Below, in pieces: positions 10,891-17,354 of a stretch of DNA of 64,000 bases. The translations under genes and the position numbers were made by a program. The stretch lies in the NCBI GenBank assembly GCA_003150225.1, contig QAND01000017.1, positions 9,479-73,478 of the forward strand, in the 5' to 3' direction. The notes under the pieces were generated by a model, which saw nothing but the letters and a program-made list of their open reading frames with translations, was not told the origin of the DNA and did no database searches. Position 1 is the stretch's first letter. Each line of letters opens with the position of its first letter. Origin of the DNA: Bacillota bacterium. Lineage in GTDB: Bacteria > Bacillota > Clostridia > Christensenellales > QAND01.

Positions 10891-11613
10891 TTATGCCGGT
10901 TCCGTTTGATTCGCTTTGCCCATTTCCAAGCGCCTGTGCTGCCTTTTCAGCGCGATATACCCGATGACCGATACCACGAGAGCGCCTAAAGCGTCCACAA
11001 TCAGATCCTTCATGGTGTCATAGAGAGCCGCCCGGCCCATGAGCGGGGTACCGTCCACAAGATGGTAGTGCTGCATATTGAGGCCCATGAGGCCGTCCAG
11101 GGTGTATTCATAGATTTCCCAGATAGCGCCAGCGGCCAGGGCAAAGCACATGGAGAACATGGCGATGAAGAAAGGGCTCAGGGTCATGGGAACCTTCTCG
11201 TTGTCGTTTAGGATGCTCACCAGGGAGAACCCCATGGCGCCCAGCATACCGCCGCTGAAGGTGTGAAGATAGGTATCCCAGTGGGGTACCACAAAATAAA
11301 ACCGGCGAATTTCCCCCAGGTAAATGGCGCAGTATAGGAAAATAAAGTAGGTGATGTAGGCGTAGTTGGGAATATCAATTCGCCAACGACGCTCCAGGAA
11401 AGAGGGGACAAACATGACGATCACGCCGCCAATGCATTGGATCAGCATGAGGGTGTAGTCGCTCTTCACCCGTTGAAACTCCACCACGGCCTCCCCTTCG
11501 GAAGGCGCGGTAAAGAGGCTTACAGCGGAATAGACGATGGAAAGGATTAGGGTGACAAACAGAATCACGCCAATGATCTGCTTCCAGCTATACCGTTTTT
11601 TTTCTTTACGCAT
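10891..11613 (-). CDS. YjdF/DUF2238-like membrane protein
   Basis: 240 residues from the ATG at 11613, preceded by GGAGGATC; the frame is open further upstream to 11745 but that part overlaps the divergent gene's leader. About six hydrophobic segments. Conserved polar residues lie within the membrane part: HWDTYLHTFSGGMLGAMG, AAGAIWEIYEYTLDGLMG and LYDTMKDLIVDALGALVV, the His-Asp / Trp-Glu-Ile-Tyr-Glu / Asp-Thr-x-x-Asp pattern of the DUF2238 family. Molecular function is unknown. Single gene, divergent from the ArsC-like gene. Confidence 0.75.
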   Translation of the reverse strand: MRKEKKRYSWKQIIGVILFVTLILSIVYSAVSLFTAPSEGEAVVEFQRVKSDYTLMLIQCIGGVIVMFVPSFLERRWRIDIPNYAYITYFIFLYCAIYLGEIRRFYFVVPHWDTYLHTFSGGMLGAMGFSLVSILNDNEKVPMTLSPFFIAMFSMCFALAAGAIWEIYEYTLDGLMGLNMQHYHLVDGTPLMGRAALYDTMKDLIVDALGALVVSVIGYIALKRQHRRLEMGKANQTEPA

Positions 11614-11728
11614 AGGAGTAGATCCTCCAAACTTTGATGAATCCATTATAGCAATTTCTGATGGTTTTGTGTAGTATTGGAAGAAAGAGAGGGGTTTTAT
11701 TCCCATTATGGAGAAAGGAGCGGTAGCC

Positions 11729-12082
11729 ATGAGCGTCAAATTCATCTGCTATCCCAAGTGTTCCACCTGTAAAAAAGCCAGAGAATGGCTGGTGCAAAAT
11801 AACGTATCCTTTGAAGAGCGGGATATCGTAACGGATCGTCCATCCGCCCAGGAGCTGGCGCAGTGGTATCGGCAAAGCGGTCTTCCCTTAAAGCGGTTCT
11901 TCAATACCAGCGGCCTTGCTTACCGAGGCCTGGGGCTCAAGGATAAGCTTCCCGGCATGGCGGAGGAGGAACAGCTAGCGCTGCTGGCGACCGACGGCAT
12001 GTTGGTCAAACGTCCCATCCTCGTTACGGAAAAGGGAGTCTGCCCCGGATTCCAGACCAAGGTTTGGGAAACCCTGTTATAG
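11729..12082 (+). CDS. ArsC/Spx-family thioredoxin-fold protein
   Basis: 117 residues from ATG 11729 with AAAGGAG at 11714-11720; an in-frame ATG at 11708 lacks a binding site. N-terminal YPKCSTCKKAREWL carries a CxxC, and LVKRPILV is the Arg-Pro-Ile loop typical of the YffB/Spx/MgsR branch. True arsenate reductases act on arsenate with glutaredoxin or thioredoxin; Spx-like members bind RNA polymerase under disulfide stress. The sequence does not decide between them, and no ars genes lie nearby. Confidence 0.8.
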   Translation: MSVKFICYPKCSTCKKAREWLVQNNVSFEERDIVTDRPSAQELAQWYRQSGLPLKRFFNTSGLAYRGLGLKDKLPGMAEEEQLALLATDGMLVKRPILVTEKGVCPGFQTKVWETLL

Positions 12083-12135
12083 TCCCATGACTTCCGGCGC
12101 AGGCACAGCCCTCGCCGGCCAAAGAGAGGTGCTTT

Positions 12136-13899
12136 ATGAAATACTGGAGAAAAGGGCTATCCCTAGCCATGGCTTTCGCTGTCTGCCTATCCCTTGCCGC
12201 CTGCCAGACAGAGGCCCCTCAAAGCGAGTCCCAGGCATTTGACGCCTTTTTGGATCGCCTCTTTGTGGAGGAGATGTCCAATACGGATCTCCTATCCCAA
12301 CACTATAAACTTAAGGATCCAGAAGCCCTGGGCATTACGCCGTCGGAACCCACCCTTGGAACCATCAGCCTTGCTCAGATGGAGGAGGATGGCGAGGAGA
12401 TTGCACAGACCTTGGCGGAGCTGGAGGCCTTCCAATACGATAGCCTAACGGAGACCCAGCAGGAGACCTACGATATTCTGAAATGGTATTTGGAGCTGGG
12501 GATCCAAGGCAACCGGTTTGATCTGTACGCCGAACCAAATAGTCCCACCCTGGGGGTTCAGAGCCAGCTGCCCACTACCCTCATGGAATATGCCTTCTAC
12601 GATGAGACGGATATCCAGGAGTATCTCGCTCTTGTGAACGACGTAGGCCGTTATCTGGATCAATGCTTGGCTTTTCAGCGGGAGAAATCCAAGGCGGGCT
12701 TCTTTATGCCGGATAGCCTTGCGCAGCAGGTTATCGATAATTGCAAGACCTTTGTGGAGAACCCCGAGAGCAACTATATGCTGGAGGTGTTCGACGATAA
12801 GCTGGAGGATATTGCCTGGCTGACCCCGGAAAAACGGGAGGAGTACAGCGCTCAAAATAGAAAAGCGGTGCTGAATTCCATGGTTCCGGGCTACCAGCGG
12901 TTTATCCAGGGCTTTGAGGAGCTGCTGGGCACCGGACGGGCCCGGGGCGGGGCGTGCGATCTGCCGGACGGCCAGGAGTACTATGCTTACCTGGCCAAAT
13001 CCGCCACGGGATCGGAAAAAACGCCTTTGGAGATGGCTCAGGCCATCGACGATAGAATCGACGACATCTGGCGGGGGCTGATCAGCCTGGCTCTTATGGA
13101 CGAAGATATTCTGGACCGGGTCTATGATTCCAGCAACGCTCCCGATGTAACGGAGCCGGAGGCCATTCTCACCGCGCTATCCCAGCGGATTCAGACGGAT
13201 TATCCTGCCATCGGTCAGGTGGCGTATCAGATCAACTACGTCCACGAATCCCTTCAGGAGAGCATGAGCCCCGCTTTTTACTTTATTCCGCCCATCGACG
13301 CGGCCAATGAAAACAAAATCTATCTGAATCCCGCCCATATGGACGATCCCGTCTATGTCTTTACCACTCTGGCCCATGAGGGGTATCCTGGGCATCTCTA
13401 TCAGACCAACTATGCCCTGGGGCTGGATCTTCCCAATATCCGCAGGATTCTCAGCTTTAACGGCTATTCCGAGGGCTGGGCCACCTATGTGGAATACGAT
13501 TCCTATTCCATGACGGGCTTGGATGGCAACCTGGCTGCCGCCATCCGTCTGCTCAATGAACTAAGCTTAGCCGTCCAGACCCGGGTGGATATCGGTATCA
13601 ACTATGAGGGCTGGAATGATGAGAAGACCGGCGTCTTCCTCTCGGAGTTTTTCCAGGTGGACGACGACCTGATCAACAGCGTTACCGACAGCGTCACCGC
13701 AGATCCCGCCAACGCCCTGTCCTACTACATCGGGTATCTGGAATTCCAGGAGCTTCGGGAGTATGCTGAGGAGGAATTGGGGGACGCCTTTTCCGCCCAA
13801 GCGTTCCACAAAGCGGTTTTGGATGTAGGCGAAGCCCCATTCCAGGTGGTGCGCGAGGCGGTGGAAGCCTACGCCGGAGGCCAGGAAAAGGATCGGTAG
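12136..13899 (+). CDS. DUF885 lipoprotein, predicted metallopeptidase
   Basis: 587 residues. Signal peptide with lipobox LAAC (Cys at about residue 23), so it is anchored outside the membrane. The DUF885 metal motif HEGYPGH spans about residues 414-420, and a further conserved glutamate lies in GYSEGWATYVEYD. Such proteins are predicted zinc-dependent hydrolases. The rest is helical. It is a single gene ended by a GC-rich terminator; a role in degrading extracellular peptides is only an inference. Confidence 0.85.
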   Translation: MKYWRKGLSLAMAFAVCLSLAACQTEAPQSESQAFDAFLDRLFVEEMSNTDLLSQHYKLKDPEALGITPSEPTLGTISLAQMEEDGEEIAQTLAELEAFQYDSLTETQQETYDILKWYLELGIQGNRFDLYAEPNSPTLGVQSQLPTTLMEYAFYDETDIQEYLALVNDVGRYLDQCLAFQREKSKAGFFMPDSLAQQVIDNCKTFVENPESNYMLEVFDDKLEDIAWLTPEKREEYSAQNRKAVLNSMVPGYQRFIQGFEELLGTGRARGGACDLPDGQEYYAYLAKSATGSEKTPLEMAQAIDDRIDDIWRGLISLALMDEDILDRVYDSSNAPDVTEPEAILTALSQRIQTDYPAIGQVAYQINYVHESLQESMSPAFYFIPPIDAANENKIYLNPAHMDDPVYVFTTLAHEGYPGHLYQTNYALGLDLPNIRRILSFNGYSEGWATYVEYDSYSMTGLDGNLAAAIRLLNELSLAVQTRVDIGINYEGWNDEKTGVFLSEFFQVDDDLINSVTDSVTADPANALSYYIGYLEFQELREYAEEELGDAFSAQAFHKAVLDVGEAPFQVVREAVEAYAGGQEKDR

Positions 13900-13929
13900 A
13901 AGGGGGAGGGGATGCTCCCCCTTCCTTTT
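13900..13929 (+). terminator. Terminator after DUF885 gene
   Basis: AAGGGGGAG and CTCCCCCTT with a six-base loop, followed by CCTTTT. Confidence 0.8.
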
Positions 13930-13953
13930 ATAGGAGAACGGGGGAGCATTGTA

Positions 13954-13983
13954 CGGACAAAGGTACAGCGGTGCCGGTATAAT
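13954..13983 (+). promoter_or_regulatory. Promoter of the CpXC-WYL operon
   Basis: CGGACA (13954-13959), 18-base spacer, perfect TATAAT (13978-13983). Confidence 0.6.
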
Positions 13984-14015
13984 GGGGACGAACCAAGAAA
14001 AAGGGGGTATGGATC

Positions 14016-14648
14016 GTGTCCAAAACCGTGATTGCCGCCGTCACCTGTCCCCACTGTGGCGGGACGGGACGGATGGAGGTGTGGGAGAGCATCAACACCA
14101 CTATGAGTCCCGAAGCCCGGGAACGGATGCTCCGCGGAACCCTGTTTTCCCACCGGTGCCAGGCTTGTGGCCGTTCGTTTCAGGTGCTTTATGAGTGCCT
14201 GTATCATGATATGGAGCGGCAGTTCATGGCATTTTTTCTGCCGGAGCGGCCGGAGGATCCCTTTGCCATGCTGGAACGCCGGGTGGGGGAACCCATTTTG
14301 GCGGGGTATCAAACCCGGATCGTCCACGATGTTCCGTCCTTGATCGAAAAGGTGCGGATTCAGGAGGATGGCCGGGACGACCGGGCCATTGAGCTGTGCA
14401 AATACGTTCTGCGCTGCCAGATGGGCCGCCCGGATGGCGGGGAGGAGCTGCGCTACCTGTGCGCCCAGGAGGGCGGGCTTCAATTCTATCTTCGGTCGGA
14501 AGGTGAGAGCAGCCGTCTTGCCGCGCGGGAGGGGCTTTACCGGGATGTCCTTGCCCGGGCGGGGGACAGGCTCTCGGCTTTGGGGGAGTGCCGCCGGGTG
14601 GACCGGAGCTGGGCGGAGGCTGTCATCGCCGATGGGATTCTTGCATAG
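14016..14648 (+). CDS. CpXC domain protein
   Basis: 210 residues from GTG 14016, preceded by AAAGGGGG. The N-terminus has two Cys pairs, VTCPHCGG and HRCQACGR, in the arrangement of the CpXC family, probably binding zinc. The remainder (about 70-210) is unrecognised, helical and charged. It sits 12 bases before the WYL regulator gene in the same transcription unit, so it may share that regulator's input. Function unknown. Confidence 0.7.
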   Translation: MSKTVIAAVTCPHCGGTGRMEVWESINTTMSPEARERMLRGTLFSHRCQACGRSFQVLYECLYHDMERQFMAFFLPERPEDPFAMLERRVGEPILAGYQTRIVHDVPSLIEKVRIQEDGRDDRAIELCKYVLRCQMGRPDGGEELRYLCAQEGGLQFYLRSEGESSRLAAREGLYRDVLARAGDRLSALGECRRVDRSWAEAVIADGILA

Positions 14649-14660
14649 GGGGAAAGAATC

Positions 14661-15653
14661 ATGAACCAATCCAAGCTGAAGCTGCTGTATCTCCTGGAGA
14701 TCCTTTGGAAAGATACCGATGAGGAGCATACCCTTACGGTACCGCAGCTCATCAGCCGTCTGGAGCAGAGGGGTATTTCGGCAGAGCGGCGCAGCGTCTA
14801 TGACGACATCCAGAGCCTGCGGGACTGGGGTTTGGATATTCTGGAGCGCAGAACCCGTACCCATGGCTACTATCTGGCCAGCCGCACCTTTGAACTGCCG
14901 GAACTCAAGCTTCTGGTGGATGCGGTCCAATCCAGCCGGTTCATCACCGTAAAAAAATCCCAGCAGCTGATCAAAAAGATCGGGAGCTTGACAAGTCGGC
15001 AGGAGGCGGGGCAGCTGTCCCGTCAGGTGTATGTGGCCAACCGGGTCAAAACCGGTAATGAGGGGATCTACTATAACGTGGATGAAATCCACAAGGCCAT
15101 CTCCCAGAACCGCCAAATCTCCTTTCAATACGCCGAGTATACCCTTACAAAAGGGGTTCGGCACCGCCGAGGCGGCGAGCGGTATCTGGTCAGCCCCTAT
15201 ATCCTCTCCTGGGACGATGAGAACTACTACCTAATCGCCTATCATCCAAGGTATGAGGGCCTTGCCCATTTTCGGGTGGATAAGATGGTTCGTATCAAGG
15301 TGGAGGAAGAGGAACGGGTACCTCTTGACAGCCGCCTGGATCCCGCTGATTACGCCAAGCGCACCTTTGGCATGTTTGCTGGCCAGGTGGCTCGGGTGCA
15401 GATGCGGTTTCACCGCTCCCTGTTGGATGCTGTAATCGATCGGTTCGGCCGGGAGGTATCGATTGCGCCCCAGGGGGAAGAATGGTTTACGGCGAACCTC
15501 AGCGTGGCGGTGAGCCCCGCCTTTCTGTCCTGGGTGTTCCAGTTTGGAGAAAAGGCGGAGATCCTGGGTCCCGCCCAGGTGCGGGAGGGCATGGCAAAGC
15601 ATCTTAGCCGGGTAGCGGCCTATTATGGGAGGAATGGGGAAGAAAATGGTTGA
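14661..15653 (+). CDS. WYL-domain transcriptional regulator
   Basis: 330 residues. An N-terminal winged helix (about 1-70; LTVPQLISRLEQRG, AERRSVYDDIQSLRDWG) of the HTH_11 type is followed by a WYL domain (about 140-240; QISFQY, LVSPYILSWDDENYYLIAYH, FRVDKMV) and a C-terminal extension. WYL domains bind nucleic acids or nucleotides and act in regulators of DNA repair, phage defence and metabolism. No defence genes are nearby; the only partner is the CpXC gene 12 bases upstream. Confidence 0.85.
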   Translation: MNQSKLKLLYLLEILWKDTDEEHTLTVPQLISRLEQRGISAERRSVYDDIQSLRDWGLDILERRTRTHGYYLASRTFELPELKLLVDAVQSSRFITVKKSQQLIKKIGSLTSRQEAGQLSRQVYVANRVKTGNEGIYYNVDEIHKAISQNRQISFQYAEYTLTKGVRHRRGGERYLVSPYILSWDDENYYLIAYHPRYEGLAHFRVDKMVRIKVEEEERVPLDSRLDPADYAKRTFGMFAGQVARVQMRFHRSLLDAVIDRFGREVSIAPQGEEWFTANLSVAVSPAFLSWVFQFGEKAEILGPAQVREGMAKHLSRVAAYYGRNGEENG

Positions 15654-15678
15654 CATCCCCCTCATCCCGATGTAAACT
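15651..15678 (+). promoter_or_regulatory. Promoter of the flavin reductase-rubredoxin gene
   Basis: TTGACA (15651-15656), 16-base spacer, TAAACT (15673-15678) with an upstream TG. The -35 overlaps the stop of the WYL gene. Confidence 0.6.
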
Positions 15679-15689
15679 AATTCCATAAA

Positions 15690-15704
15690 TGAGAATAATT
15701 CTCA
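15690..15704. promoter_or_regulatory. Fur/PerR-type operator (perfect 7-1-7 inverted repeat)
   Basis: TGAGAATAATTCTCA is a perfect 7-1-7 palindrome just after the -10 element, over the expected transcription start. The Fur-family 7-1-7 form is TGATAATNATTATCA, so each half differs by one base. A Fur, PerR or Zur-like repressor bound here would block initiation. No Fur-family gene lies in the window. Confidence 0.65.
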
Positions 15705-15724
15705 ATCAAAAGGAGATGGAGCAC

Positions 15725-16354
15725 ATGAATCCAGCGGCACTGTTTCAATTGAGCTATGGCTTGTATATCCTCACAGCTCGGGAGGGAGAGAAACGGGGCG
15801 GGTGCGTGGTCAATACCCTGAGCCAGGTCACTTCCGATCCCCAGCGGCTGTCGGTAGCCGTCAATAAGGACAACTACACCTGCGGGATGATTCAGCGCTC
15901 CGGCCGGTTTTCAGCAACGGTACTGACCCAGGAGGCGCCTATGGAGCTGATCCGTGCCTTTGGGTTCCAGTCCAGCAAGGACGTGGATAAATTCCTGGGC
16001 TTTGAGGCCGCCCAGGATGGGGCAGGGGTGGACTACGTTGCCCAGTACGCCGCCGCCCGGTTTAGCTGTGCGGTGGAGCAGACTCTGGATTTGGGCAGTC
16101 ATATGCTGTTCATCGGCAGGCTGGAGGAGGCCGAGGTGCTGGATGACGCCCACGAGGTTATGACGTATAGCTATTACCACCAGGTAAAGAAGGGGAGCAC
16201 TCCCAAGAACGCTCCCTCCTACCAAGCAAAAGCCGAGAAAAAAGGATTCCGGTGCACCATCTGCGGCTATATCGCGGAGATGGATGAACTGCCGGAGGAC
16301 TTTATCTGCCCTGTCTGCGGTGCGTCGGCTACCGCCTTTGAACCCATTGGATAA
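15725..16354 (+). CDS. Flavin reductase-rubredoxin fusion (flavoredoxin/Hrb type)
   Basis: 209 residues from ATG 15725 with AAAGGAG at 15708-15714; the earlier in-frame ATG at 15689 lies in the operator. The N-terminal flavin-reductase FMN-binding domain (about 1-155; GGCVVNTLSQVTSDP, VNKDNYT, SGRFSATVL) joins a C-terminal rubredoxin-like domain (about 170-209) with CTICGY and CPVCGA. Such fusions shuttle electrons from NAD(P)H or ferredoxin to oxygen- or NO-reducing flavodiiron proteins or to superoxide reductase. The Fur/PerR-type box upstream fits an oxidative-stress or iron response. Confidence 0.88.
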   Translation: MNPAALFQLSYGLYILTAREGEKRGGCVVNTLSQVTSDPQRLSVAVNKDNYTCGMIQRSGRFSATVLTQEAPMELIRAFGFQSSKDVDKFLGFEAAQDGAGVDYVAQYAAARFSCAVEQTLDLGSHMLFIGRLEEAEVLDDAHEVMTYSYYHQVKKGSTPKNAPSYQAKAEKKGFRCTICGYIAEMDELPEDFICPVCGASATAFEPIG

Positions 16355-16360
16355 TAGCAC

Positions 16361-16406
16361 GGCATATAAAAAAAGACGCGGATTTCCGCGTCTTTTTTTA
16401 TATGCC
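16361..16406. terminator. Bidirectional terminator, 22-bp perfect stem
   Basis: Perfect inverted repeat: 22-base arms 16361-16382 and 16385-16406 around TT, with a GACGCGG core and A7/T7 tracts. It ends both the fusion gene and ribU. Confidence 0.95.
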
Positions 16407-16412
16407 CATTGG

Positions 16413-17057
16413 TTAAATGACCCCTTGCATGGCCAACACCAGCAGAATGCAGGTAGCCAGCAGAAGAGCGGCAACGAGGGCGATGCCCACAAAGTGTCCC
16501 TTATTTGTGCTTTCCTCTCGGGGTACCAGTCCGGACTTTTGCAGCGCTCCTGAGAGAGGCCGGTACAGGAGGAAGGTTCCGGCGGCGTTGAGACCGCCCT
16601 TGAGGAGGTTGAAGGGCAGGAACGCCGGCAGCAGCAGGGCCGCCACCGCTTCCCGGGGATAGCCCATGTACAGGGGCGTGATGAGGTAATTCCAGAGAAG
16701 CATCACCCCAGTCATGACAAGACAGCCCACCAGCAGTCCCATGAACGCGCCCATAGGGGTGCGCTTTTTGCGGTACAGATAGGAAGCTACACATACAAAG
16801 CTGCAGGTGGAAAGGATGTTCATAATGCAGCCGATGAATCCGGTGCTGCTGACGGTAACCATCTCCAGAAGGGAGACCACCACCGAGATGCCCATGGCCG
16901 AAAGCGGTCCGTAGAGAAATCCGCCAATGGCGATGATGATGTCCTTGGGGTCGTAGCTTAAAAACAGTACCACCGGAATCCGTCCGATGGCCATGACGAC
17001 ATAGGCTGCCGCGGCCAGCATGGCGCAGGCCGTCAGTCTTTTTGTGGTTTGGTTCAT
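16413..17057 (-). CDS. ribU: ECF transporter S component, riboflavin
   Basis: 214 residues with about six membrane helices. Diagnostic stretches are VVLFLSYDPKDIIIAIGGF and YGPLSAMGISVVVSLLEM, as in RibU. It captures riboflavin and works with the shared EcfA/A'/T energising module, encoded elsewhere. An FMN riboswitch directly upstream confirms the substrate. GGAGGG precedes the start. It is a single-gene unit between its own promoter and a long bidirectional terminator. Confidence 0.93.
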   Translation of the reverse strand: MNQTTKRLTACAMLAAAAYVVMAIGRIPVVLFLSYDPKDIIIAIGGFLYGPLSAMGISVVVSLLEMVTVSSTGFIGCIMNILSTCSFVCVASYLYRKKRTPMGAFMGLLVGCLVMTGVMLLWNYLITPLYMGYPREAVAALLLPAFLPFNLLKGGLNAAGTFLLYRPLSGALQKSGLVPREESTNKGHFVGIALVAALLLATCILLVLAMQGVI

Positions 17058-17073
17058 AGAAATCCCTCCGAAA

Positions 17074-17118
17074 AAAATGTAACACCTGAAAGGGTATGAT
17101 CCGTCTTTCAGGTGTTAA
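17074..17118 (-). terminator. Riboswitch-controlled terminator upstream of ribU
   Basis: On the minus strand AACACCTGAAAG pairs with CTTTCAGGTGTT, followed by ACATTTTTTT. The 5' arm contains TAACAC, complementary to GTGTTA just after the riboswitch aptamer, so pairing of those two would form an antiterminator. This fits FMN-induced termination. Confidence 0.88.
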
Positions 17119-17157
17119 AATCGAAGGCTCGCATCCAATATGGGATGGATTCTAACA

Positions 17158-17270
17158 CGTCTTCTTTCATCCAGACTATCACTGTTGGTCCTGGAATCAC
17201 ACCAGATCTGCGCGCGCGCTCGCGGACTTTACCGCCAATCGGGAATTACACCCTGCCCTGAAGACATCTC
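17158..17270 (-). ncRNA. FMN riboswitch (RFN element)
   Basis: On the minus strand the conserved blocks occur in order: CTTCAGGGCAGGGTG, AATTCCCGATTGGCGGT, AGTCCGCGAGC, GATCTGGTGTGATTCCAG and a closing AGTCTGGATG with GAAGAAGAC. These are the paired and core elements of the RFN aptamer. It binds FMN and controls ribU by transcription termination. Confidence 0.96.
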
Positions 17271-17291
17271 ATGATTCAGTTGTTCTTCATC

Positions 17292-17320
17292 ATTTTACAC
17301 CGGGTGTCCTCCGGTGTCAA
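17292..17320 (-). promoter_or_regulatory. Promoter of the FMN riboswitch-ribU transcript
   Basis: Minus strand TTGACA (plus coordinates 17315-17320), 17-base spacer, TAAAAT (17292-17297); starts about 15 bases before the aptamer. Confidence 0.82.
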
Positions 17321-17322
17321 AG

Positions 17323-17353
17323 AAAAATCCCCCACCATAGGGGGGATTTTTTT
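17323..17353. terminator. Terminator of the P-type ATPase gene
   Basis: AAAAATCCCCC and GGGGGGATTTTTTT with loop ACCATA, directly beyond the stop of the minus-strand ATPase gene. Confidence 0.88.
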
Positions 17354-17354
17354 G

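Noticed and set aside
13869..15164. Open frame of 431 codons on the minus strand
   Set aside because: It lies antisense to the CpXC and WYL genes, has no ribosome site and is rich in Pro, Leu and His as expected from the GC-rich complement.
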